From Fluviicola sp. XM-24bin1 (GTDB lineage: Bacteria > Bacteroidota > Bacteroidia > Flavobacteriales_D > Crocinitomicaceae): DNA of 64,000 bases. Numbering within the stretch: the first letter of the stretch is position 1; the number at the start of each line of letters is the position of its first letter. This document shows positions 1-8,065 of the stretch, in pieces. The translations under genes and the position numbers were made by a program. The notes below the pieces were generated by a model, which did no database searches, was not told where the DNA came from, and saw nothing but the letters and a program-made list of their open reading frames with translations. The stretch is from contig QCWI01000003.1 in the NCBI GenBank assembly GCA_003149635.1, positions 1 through 64,000 on the forward strand. The letters run 5' to 3'.

Positions 1-567
1 GGAATCATTGGTAAAAACATTTTTCTGTTAAACGAGAAAACTGGTTTAGTTGACATTTTTAATCTCGATGGGGCCGGAAAGATTAAACAAGGTTTAAATG
101 ATAATATTCAGTTCTTTATTAATGGTAATGGACAACAAGAGGCAATAGTGCATGATTCCCAAAAACACTATCGCTTCAACTCTCGAGAGGGGCTTTCGGT
201 AGAATCGAACAGAAAGAGTTTCGAGAATTTTGAGGGAGCGCAGGAAGGGTATCTTAAGCAACTTACTGCGACAAAAATGTACAAAAACGGCACGGTTTAC
301 AATATGAATGATGAATCGTCAAAGCAAGAGGTGCTTTTTCAATACACTGATCCAACAAATAAATTCAACTCCAAGAATTATCCGATCGTATCATACTATT
401 CTGGGGAAGAAAGTCTTCTTGATGACCAACTCAAAAAAATTGAACTTCCGATTCCTGATGCCAGCTATGAGCACTTGAGCGGACCATACTACCTCTCACG
501 AAAAAATAACAAAGAGCCTAAATGGAATAGGGATTATTATACATTCAATATCATTAAAGTTGAATGA
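1..567 (+). CDS. Hypothetical protein, 5' end outside the window (partial)
   Basis: The frame of ORF 148..567 is open back to base 1 (GIIGKNIFLLNEKTGLVDIFNLDGAGKIKQG...), so the GTG 'start' at 148 is probably internal. Stop TGA at 565-567. Confidence 0.75.
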   Translation, partial: GIIGKNIFLLNEKTGLVDIFNLDGAGKIKQGLNDNIQFFINGNGQQEAIVHDSQKHYRFNSREGLSVESNRKSFENFEGAQEGYLKQLTATKMYKNGTVYNMNDESSKQEVLFQYTDPTNKFNSKNYPIVSYYSGEESLLDDQLKKIELPIPDASYEHLSGPYYLSRKNNKEPKWNRDYYTFNIIKVE

Positions 568-833
568 TCAAATTCATACGACTAGATAAAACCACTAATT
601 AAAAATTCCGTGTTTTCTTTCTCAAATCGCGTTTTCTCAAATAATTCGTGAAATTCGAATCCCTTCCAACACGTTTTTAGTTTACGCTCAAAATCATCCA
701 TTCAAAGACCCTATTAACAGGACTTAAAACCCCATAAACAGGGGCTTTCTTCTCGTAAGAATAGTTTTTCGTCAGAAATCATCAAGATCGAACCCCGTTT
801 TACGTGTCTACCTTCCCATAAAATCATTGAATT

Positions 834-1030
834 ATGGGAAAAACAAGTATCAAGATTTACCCGAACGACTACAAAAGATCCAAAAAGACAAAAAGAACTC
901 CTCTTTATTTGGATACCATGCAGTCGGGGATCAAAGTTTCCAAAAGATTGGACTGGGAACTAACGCCAAGTGAGCGGCAAAACTGGAATGATACGCTGCA
1001 ACGTGTTGAAGAAATGGACATCCACATATT
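834..1030 (+). pseudogene. Truncated tyrosine recombinase/integrase N-terminus (arm-binding / SAM-like region)
   Basis: MGKTSIKIYPNDYKRSKKTKRTPLYLDTMQSGIKVSKRLDWELTPSERQNWNDTLQRVEEMDIHI resembles Bacteroidota phage-integrase N-termini; after about 1030 the frame is only antisense to the next gene and no catalytic domain follows. Confidence 0.5.
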
Positions 1031-1031
1031 T

Positions 1032-2087
1032 TTAAGTTGGGTAATTCCTCCAACTGAATATATTGACCGCAAAATTATCCGGCGACTTTCTCGTGTATTT
1101 TTTAGCTAATTCTGGATGATCTTCCTCAAATCGCTTTTTGTCGAACGAGGCTTTATGCTTCAATTCTCGTTTCCACCCACAAAGCCCATCGATTCCATCC
1201 GAATCTGCGGTCAGTATCTTTAGTCGAGCTTCCAAGCCGGTATAATGCCAATCTTTGATATAAGCCTCTCTTTGGATATTAATGTAGTCTGCATGAAGGG
1301 CTTTGATTTGTTCAGTAGGTTCGACCGATTTCTCAAAGTCAATATCCGAAACATCCAAATCTATCTTTTCCAATGACTTCACTTCATTGCTGAGTTCAGG
1401 ATTCTCTTTCTTGAGCGCTTTTTTCCCTTTTACGGTAAATGGACCAGTTACTGAGGACGTTTCCTTGGTAGAATACTCTTCGTGAAGTTCCGGATGATCT
1501 TCCAGGAGTAATTTATCATCAAATCGTATACCCCCTTCTTTGAAAGATACACTTAACACCCCTTCAATACCGCCGGCGTTTCCTAATGCCTTGCGTAGCT
1601 TGTGATCAATTATCTTCTTTCGCGCAGCTAAGGCGTCCATCTCCACTTTTGCTTGGGTCAACTCTTCCCACACCTTCTGAGCGTCTTCCGATGCCTCAAT
1701 TGTTTCGCCAGTCGACTCCACCGATCCCAATTCATAACTTCTCTCAATGGTGTCTTTGCTGTCTTGTTGCTCCCGAATGATTTTCTCTGCGATTTCAATG
1801 GCATCATCTATTTCCTCTTCATTCATATTGAACCATTCACCTGTGATCCATTTTGGTGCGAACCAATAATGCATTAAAGTTTCCACATGTTCAACGAAAG
1901 GAGAACCTATGGAACGATAGTCGTAAATCTCTCGTGGGTTTCCTGTTTGATGCTCCGCAATTCGCTTTGCGGTCTCTTTCTCATCACGCACCAACCCTAT
2001 TTTGACATATCGAGAAATCTCTCCTGTCAGAAAGTCTCGTTCTCTTAAAAAATATAGTTGGCCTGGAGTTAATTTAATTTTTGCCAT
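1032..2087 (-). CDS. GIY-YIG (T5orf172/MUG113-like) domain protein with helical C-terminal extension
   Basis: N-terminus GQLYFLRERDFLTGEISRYVKIGLVRDEKETAKRIAEHQTGNPREIYDYRSIGSPFVEHVETLMHYWFAPKWITGEWFNM has the typical pattern of this GIY-YIG subfamily. Confidence 0.65.
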   Translation of the reverse strand: MAKIKLTPGQLYFLRERDFLTGEISRYVKIGLVRDEKETAKRIAEHQTGNPREIYDYRSIGSPFVEHVETLMHYWFAPKWITGEWFNMNEEEIDDAIEIAEKIIREQQDSKDTIERSYELGSVESTGETIEASEDAQKVWEELTQAKVEMDALAARKKIIDHKLRKALGNAGGIEGVLSVSFKEGGIRFDDKLLLEDHPELHEEYSTKETSSVTGPFTVKGKKALKKENPELSNEVKSLEKIDLDVSDIDFEKSVEPTEQIKALHADYINIQREAYIKDWHYTGLEARLKILTADSDGIDGLCGWKRELKHKASFDKKRFEEDHPELAKKYTRKSPDNFAVNIFSWRNYPT

Positions 2088-2123
2088 GTATACGCGAACT
2101 TAACAAACCTAATCGTAATCTAT

Positions 2124-2417
2124 TTACGTTTTAAATTTCAACCGCGTTTGTTTCTGAATCGATAATTTGTGCTCTTCCATTTTGGACAACTCACTAACTA
2201 CCGATGAGCTATTTTGTTTGAGAAACTCACGCATGATATAATCAGAAAGCGCCTGTTTATCTTCCAGCAAATTGGAAAGAGAAAAGTCGGTGTCGTCCTT
2301 ATTTTGAATGATCAAGTTTACAAAATCTTCGGCCACAGCAAGACGCATTGATACGAGAAGAATATCATTGTACTTCTCCAGTAATTCTTTGACTTTCAAC
2401 TGCTGTTCTTCTGTCAT
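2124..2417 (-). CDS. Small hypothetical protein
   Basis: 97-aa ORF immediately upstream of and co-oriented with the GIY-YIG gene; helical, charged composition. Confidence 0.5.
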   Translation of the reverse strand: MTEEQQLKVKELLEKYNDILLVSMRLAVAEDFVNLIIQNKDDTDFSLSNLLEDKQALSDYIMREFLKQNSSSVVSELSKMEEHKLSIQKQTRLKFKT

Positions 2418-2491
2418 CGATCACAATTTCAGCATTTCCCAAGCAAAAAACAAATGGATCAAACCAGCAAGCGTGCTAATTTAAGTCATCA

Positions 2492-3406
2492 TTACTTTGC
2501 TCTCAATTTCACGGTATAACGCAATGTTGTCAACGCCGCTCCAGGTGATTTATCATAACGAATCTGATGCTTAACTTCCATAATAACTTTGTTTATCAAT
2601 CGCTGATCACTGATTGTTGTTCTCGACGCTACATTTCTAACATCCACAGCGATTCCCTTTGAATCTATAGTGAGCATTAGTTCTATCTGTGCGTCAATAT
2701 CGCTTCTAATATTAGACAGATCTGGTGTTCGAACAATTTTCCTACTTCCGTAATCACCCCCAACACCGTTGCCTTGCCCCCCACTTCCGGAACCATCATT
2801 GCCGAACCCTCCTTCTCCAGAACCACCAGCAAATGGATTGTCAGAATACTCAGGCGAGCTAATTTCAACATAGTCTGAGGAAGGTCTGCTATCATTTACT
2901 GAAGACCCAAAAGGGTTAGAAACTTCGGTTTCTTTCTCTTCAAAAGGATTCTTTGAAGCATAATCAGAGCTCGGTTTCCTTTTCGATGAAGTACTTTTAT
3001 TGTTTGAAGCTTCCAAATCAAATGTTCCTTCCAATTTGAATACGCCATGGATATACCCTTCTCCCTCTAGATGATTTTTGTTAATGATTTCCATTGACAT
3101 CATTCCTAGTTCACCTCCCGTTGTGATATAGACATAGTTCTCATCAATCTCAAACTTTCCGCTCATTGGAGTGCCTAAATATTTAAAATGACAATGTTCT
3201 CCTTTGAATTCGATTTCACGTATAATGGTTATGAACTTCTCTGTACCGGCTCTGCCATTATCATCTACTCTTATGTACTTACCTCGAAGGGAAGTCACTT
3301 CTTTTGGAACATCTTCGCCTTTTTCTTTATCGCCGTTGGTTTGACAAGAACTAAGAAGTGCAACAAACATCAAGAAAGAAAGGAATGTATATCTCATATT
3401 GAACAA
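2492..3406 (-). CDS. Lipoprotein with Gly-rich linker and TonB/AgmX-like C-terminal domain
   Basis: Lipobox-like LLSSC after a hydrophobic N-terminus; Gly/Ser-rich linker; C-terminus IDAQIELMLTIDSKGIAVDVRNV...HQIRYDKSPGAALTTLRYTVKLRAK is TonB-C-like. Confidence 0.6.
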   Translation of the reverse strand: MFNMRYTFLSFLMFVALLSSCQTNGDKEKGEDVPKEVTSLRGKYIRVDDNGRAGTEKFITIIREIEFKGEHCHFKYLGTPMSGKFEIDENYVYITTGGELGMMSMEIINKNHLEGEGYIHGVFKLEGTFDLEASNNKSTSSKRKPSSDYASKNPFEEKETEVSNPFGSSVNDSRPSSDYVEISSPEYSDNPFAGGSGEGGFGNDGSGSGGQGNGVGGDYGSRKIVRTPDLSNIRSDIDAQIELMLTIDSKGIAVDVRNVASRTTISDQRLINKVIMEVKHQIRYDKSPGAALTTLRYTVKLRAK

Positions 3407-3712
3407 TTAATATGCACAAGTCCAATATAATGAACAAATGCCAATATCACTCCTGCCCTATTTTGAGATTGGATAAAGGGCACACAATGAAACTGCTAGA
3501 AAAACTCGTTCGGCTCGGGAGGGGAGCGCTAAAAAAGGTTCATCGAAAGATGAGCCTTTTTTTATGCTCACTACTAGATAAGAATTTTAGTCTGAACTCT
3601 AACTTCAGAAGGCACCATGAGGTATTCCATTACCATTTAAAAAGCCACATTTAAACATAGAATTATCCATAGCCATTCTAACTCCTTGATATTAAGCAGT
3701 ATCTTACCACAC

Positions 3713-4291
3713 ATGAAAAACATCACGGTATTCTGTGGATCACAAAAAGGAACGAATACGACTTTTGAAGAACAGGCGTCGTTATTGGGGAAATCACTTG
3801 CCGAACGAAACATTGGACTCGTGTACGGAGGTGCAGACATCGGCCTCATGGGAGCTGTGGCCAATGGAGCTTTACTTGCTGGTGGAAACGTGATTGGGGT
3901 ACTTCCTGAATTTTTGCAAACGCGCGAAATTGCGCAGCAAAACCTAACCGAGTTAATCGTCGTTCGATCCATGCACGAACGCAAAATGAAAATGAACGAA
4001 TTGAGCGACGGTATCATTGCACTGCCGGGCGGCTTCGGTACTTTGGAAGAGCTTTTCGAAATCCTCACGTGGGTACAACTCGGACTACAAAACAAACCGA
4101 TTGGCATCCTCAATGTTGACGGATACTATGATTTGTTGATCGGTTTCGTTGATTCCATGGTGTCCAACGGATTTTTACGTGCCGAAGATCAAAAATTGTT
4201 GATTGTAAGAAATACCATTGAAGAACTCTTACAGGCAATGGATGATTATTCCCTACCGGATATTAAGAATAAGGTGGAGGAGTTGGGGTGA
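3713..4291 (+). CDS. LOG family protein (TIGR00730-type Rossmann-fold nucleotide hydrolase)
   Basis: MKNITVFCGSQ..., GLVYGGADIGLMGAVA, and the LOG motif PGGFGTLEELFE. Start moved from 3686 to the ATG at 3713. Confidence 0.88.
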   Translation: MKNITVFCGSQKGTNTTFEEQASLLGKSLAERNIGLVYGGADIGLMGAVANGALLAGGNVIGVLPEFLQTREIAQQNLTELIVVRSMHERKMKMNELSDGIIALPGGFGTLEELFEILTWVQLGLQNKPIGILNVDGYYDLLIGFVDSMVSNGFLRAEDQKLLIVRNTIEELLQAMDDYSLPDIKNKVEELG

Positions 4292-4523
4292 AATGAGATT
4301 TCGACGAAATATTCATCCACAAAAAAAGATCCCATCTTCTACCCTGTTGTTTTATTACTTTCAATTGCGATAGATGAGGAGATCTTGTAAGATCTTTACA
4401 AATTTCAGGCCAAAAACCCTATTCGTCTACGAATAAGACGTATGCGTTGGAGAAAAGGTTGGTAAAAAGTTGATTTTTTTCAACAAACGTCTTCCATCGT
4501 CCTGTTGATTACCTTTGTAATAC

Positions 4524-5390
4524 ATGAAATCAGAATCATCCATCATCATCGGTTGCATGTCCTGGGGGGCATGGGGGAAGCAATTTTCAACTTCAGAACA
4601 AGCCGATTTAATGCAGTTTTGCGTTGACAACGGTAACACCATTTTTGATCACGCGGATATCTATGGCGATTACACCACGGAGGCAGAATTTGGAGAGGCA
4701 TTTAACGAAAGTGGAATCGATCGTGAGGCCATTCAGTTGATTTCCAAATGCGGGATTCAATACATTGGGAAAACGCGGAACAATCGGGTGAAGCATTATG
4801 ATTATTCGAAGGAATATATCATTTGGAGTGCAGAGCAATCGCTACAACATTTACAAACGGATTACTTGGACACCTTCCTTTTGCACCGACCAAGTCCGTT
4901 GATGCATCCGGATGAAATTGCCAAGGCATTTCAATCGCTGAAAGAAAGTGGTAAAGTCCGACGATTTGGGGTTTCCAACTTTACGCCATCTCAAGTGGAA
5001 CTGATTTCAAGCACTTGTGACATCTCGGTGAATCAAATTGAATTTTCATTGACCCAGCACTCTGCTATGCACGATGGAACTTTAGATCAAATGCTTCTGA
5101 AGAACATCCAACCGATGTTTTGGAGTCCTTTGGGAAGCTACTTTAAAGAGGAAAACGAACAAACCTTAAGAACTCGCACTGAGTTGGATGCACTTGCTGA
5201 GAAATACAGCGCGAGTCCTGATACACTTTTATTGGCCTGGGGATTGAAACATCCTGCGAAAGGATCGCCGGTAATTGGAACTACGAACAAGGATCGAATT
5301 CTTGCCGCCAATAAAGCCTTGGAAATTGAACTAGAATTGGAAGATTGGTTCGGGCTCTTAGTCGCGAGTCAAGGGCATAAAGTGCCTTAA
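4524..5390 (+). CDS. Aldo/keto reductase
   Basis: FDHADIYGDY, DYLDTFLLHRPSPL, GKVRRFGVSNF motifs. Confidence 0.9.
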   Translation: MKSESSIIIGCMSWGAWGKQFSTSEQADLMQFCVDNGNTIFDHADIYGDYTTEAEFGEAFNESGIDREAIQLISKCGIQYIGKTRNNRVKHYDYSKEYIIWSAEQSLQHLQTDYLDTFLLHRPSPLMHPDEIAKAFQSLKESGKVRRFGVSNFTPSQVELISSTCDISVNQIEFSLTQHSAMHDGTLDQMLLKNIQPMFWSPLGSYFKEENEQTLRTRTELDALAEKYSASPDTLLLAWGLKHPAKGSPVIGTTNKDRILAANKALEIELELEDWFGLLVASQGHKVP

Positions 5391-7156
5391 CGCATCAACT
5401 CCAAAAAACCATGCCCTTCGATGATATCGCCTTCCGATCCCGTAACAAGATATTTATAGAAATACGTTCCTTCGTTTGCCTCTGCTCCGCTTAGATCCGT
5501 TCCGTCCCATTTCGGGTTGGTTCCTGTTGCTTCGTACATCACATTCCCCCAACGATTGACGATGATCAAATTCACACTCTCGGCGTGCATGACATCCAGC
5601 TCATAGAAATCATTCGATTGATCTCCGTTTGGCGTAAATACATTGGGCGCCACCACAGTTGGAATGGGATACTGGCATGTACCGTCATCTGTTGTAGCAG
5701 ACGGATTATAATTTACCGCAAGTGGATCTGTACATCCACAATCTAGAATAAAGATTTCTGCCTGTGTGGTATCAAAACAAACGTCATTGTTAGAAGCAAT
5801 CAACGTAACTACGGTATTCTGATCCATTACCGAGACTTGAGTCGAAAGGTCATTGACCGTCGCCGTACTTCCATTTCCGAAATCCCAGTAGAAAGTCGTT
5901 GCGTTGGTAGAATTATTCTCGAAATTCATATCGAACGGTGCGCAGACGAAATTCGCCGTGAGAAAAATGGACGCTTCCGGAATTTCATAAACGTTCACTT
6001 CGATGCTGTCGGTTCCTGTACAACCTGAGTTTACATCAGTAATCGAAACGTAGTACGTTGTACTGGACGATGGACTTGCCACTGGATCGGTAATCGTAGT
6101 TTGATTCAAAGTTCCCGCTGGACTCCATGAATAAGTATAGGTTGATGGAACGCCGGGTTGTACTAACAATTGCGCCGATTCGCCCACACAAAGGTCTTGC
6201 GGAGTAGCACTGACGCTCATCGGTGGTGTCCCTATCGTAACCGGAACGACATACGAATCCGTACAACCCAATCCGTCGGTAATGGTCAGGGTAACATCAA
6301 ACGTTCCCAGATTATTAAAGGTATGCGACACGTTTGCTCCGGTGGCTGTATTTCCATCTCCAAAATCCCAATCCCAATTTGTGATGACACCGAACGATTC
6401 CGATGTATCTGCAAATGAAATCACATCTCCCGGACAACCGATCGGACTAGATGGAATAAAATCAGCCTCCAACTTCGTACAAAAATTGTGATGGTTATCC
6501 AGTCCACCCGTAGCAGATGTGAATCCCCAATACACGTTCGGGTTCCCTCCAAAAATGGTATTAATAATGTCTCCTACATACGTTATATATAAGGCACCAT
6601 CCATGTACACCTGAAAAGTCGTCGTCGCTGGATCCCAAACCACTTGCAAATCGTGCCAGTTGCAATCTTCTATATTGGGCAAAACTACAGGGCCCGCCAA
6701 ATCATTGGGGCCACCATCATGATTTACATTTCCATTGGAGTTGATCGAAACGTGATCGGCAAACGGGTCATTATCCGGAGTAACATTTTGAAAGGTATCA
6801 AAGAATACCCCGAAAGAAGGCGATACTCCTCCCAGTCCCATTCCGTTTCCGTTGGTTCCCACGCCTACCCCAACACTCTGCAAAGCGAAGACCATTCCGT
6901 CGGCTCCACCATCATCACAACCCAAAAACATTTCGAAGTTGAAATCAAACGGCTGGTTGAGGTCGATAAGATTTACATTCCAAACCGATCCAGCCTGCCA
7001 GGTAATATCGGGTGTGAGTTGGTAACAATTGCAACTTGTTTGGGAAGCACTTCCGTTCATCTGAAACTGAGAAATACTCAAAAATGGCATTCCGATGAAG
7101 AAAAGCACAAATATTATCGATGGCAAAAAAGCACTGTTTCTGTAGTAGTGAAGCAT
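5387..7156 (-). CDS. Secreted L-type-lectin-like/PKD protein with gliding-motility-associated (T9SS type B) C-terminus
   Basis: Signal peptide; lectin-like GCDDGGADGMVFALQSVG...HDLQVVWDP; PKD WDFGDGNTATGANVSHTF; C-terminus NVFTPNGDQSNDFYEL...NRWGNVMYE...GTYFYKYLV. Confidence 0.85.
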   Translation of the reverse strand: MLHYYRNSAFLPSIIFVLFFIGMPFLSISQFQMNGSASQTSCNCYQLTPDITWQAGSVWNVNLIDLNQPFDFNFEMFLGCDDGGADGMVFALQSVGVGVGTNGNGMGLGGVSPSFGVFFDTFQNVTPDNDPFADHVSINSNGNVNHDGGPNDLAGPVVLPNIEDCNWHDLQVVWDPATTTFQVYMDGALYITYVGDIINTIFGGNPNVYWGFTSATGGLDNHHNFCTKLEADFIPSSPIGCPGDVISFADTSESFGVITNWDWDFGDGNTATGANVSHTFNNLGTFDVTLTITDGLGCTDSYVVPVTIGTPPMSVSATPQDLCVGESAQLLVQPGVPSTYTYSWSPAGTLNQTTITDPVASPSSSTTYYVSITDVNSGCTGTDSIEVNVYEIPEASIFLTANFVCAPFDMNFENNSTNATTFYWDFGNGSTATVNDLSTQVSVMDQNTVVTLIASNNDVCFDTTQAEIFILDCGCTDPLAVNYNPSATTDDGTCQYPIPTVVAPNVFTPNGDQSNDFYELDVMHAESVNLIIVNRWGNVMYEATGTNPKWDGTDLSGAEANEGTYFYKYLVTGSEGDIIEGHGFLELMR

Positions 7157-7216
7157 GTTTTCACAGCATTGGTTGACATTCTTATTTGGAAAAAAGAAAA
7201 AAATATATTTACTTTA

Positions 7217-7231
7217 ATGTCATATCGACAC
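7217..7231. promoter_or_regulatory. Candidate NrtR-type operator, site F (ATGTCATATCGACAC)
   Basis: 15-bp inverted repeat 29 bp upstream of the ATG at 7260; same half-site pattern as five other intergenic sites. Confidence 0.55.
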
Positions 7232-7259
7232 TAAGTTATTAATTTTTTAGAATACGCTT

Positions 7260-7988
7260 ATGAAAAAATTGACTACATTATTATTTGCATCTGCAAGCTT
7301 TTTTACTTTCTCTCAAGTAGATATCACGTACCAAGTAGATATCACTGACTACCTTGCAGCAGGAAATGTATTGGACCCGAACGGAATTCGTGTGGGTGGT
7401 GATTTCACTACTCAAGGAGCTACAGTAGCAGATTGGACACCATCTGATCCGACTTGTGCGATGACAGATATGGGGAACAACATCTGGTCTATTACAGTAA
7501 CGTACCCAGCTTCTTCAATCGGAAACACACAATCATACAAGTTTGTGAACGGAGATTGGGGAATGAACGAAGGAACTGATCCAAACGGAACAATTGCTTT
7601 GGACGGATGTGGAATCGACGATGGTTCAGGAAACATCAACCGTCAGTTGGAAATTCCAGCAACAGCGTTGACGTTGACATACTGTTGGGATGCTTGTACT
7701 CAGTGTGATGGATCACCTGCGACAGCTTCTTTGAACGATGCCGTATTTAACGCAATGACTGTGGCTCCAAACCCAGCAAACGATATCCTTACCGTAAACT
7801 TCGGTGATGCTGCTTTGGATAACGTAACAATCCAGTTGTTCGATATCTCTGGTAAAGTGGTTTTGTCTATGACAACATCTTCTAACGAGATCGATTTGAA
7901 CATCGCTGAATTGCAAACAGGAAGCTACATCTACACAGTAACTTCTTCGGAAGGAGCTCGTGCTTCTGGTAAAGTAATTAAACTGTAG
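7260..7988 (+). CDS. T9SS type A secreted protein, candidate starch-binding-like module
   Basis: Signal peptide; NIWSITVTYPASSIGNTQSYKFVNGDWGMNEG resembles starch-binding beta-sandwich modules; C-terminal VAPNPANDILTVNF...GSYIYTVTSSEGARASGKVIKL. Confidence 0.65.
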   Translation: MKKLTTLLFASASFFTFSQVDITYQVDITDYLAAGNVLDPNGIRVGGDFTTQGATVADWTPSDPTCAMTDMGNNIWSITVTYPASSIGNTQSYKFVNGDWGMNEGTDPNGTIALDGCGIDDGSGNINRQLEIPATALTLTYCWDACTQCDGSPATASLNDAVFNAMTVAPNPANDILTVNFGDAALDNVTIQLFDISGKVVLSMTTSSNEIDLNIAELQTGSYIYTVTSSEGARASGKVIKL

Positions 7989-8011
7989 TTCTTTAGAGAG
8001 AATTCAACGTA

Positions 8012-8037
8012 GAAAAGTCCGTTCACGCGGACTTTTC
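8012..8037 (+). terminator. Strong intergenic hairpin, terminator/attenuator-like
   Basis: GAAAAGTCCG-ttcacg-CGGACTTTTC, 10-bp perfect stem between the 7260 gene and the amylase. Confidence 0.6.
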
Positions 8038-8065
8038 TTGGCTTTAAACTAAACAACTACTAATT

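Noticed and set aside
640-680. TTCGAATCC (655-668 region), resembling a tRNA T-loop, near the decayed integrase
   Set aside because: The flanking bases cannot form a T-stem and no other tRNA arms are present; at most a weak attachment-site hint, not a tRNA gene.
6644-7234. 196-aa plus-strand ORF opposite the lectin/PKD gene
   Set aside because: Low-complexity antisense frame with no recognisable motifs; its end overlaps the promoter region of the 7260 gene.
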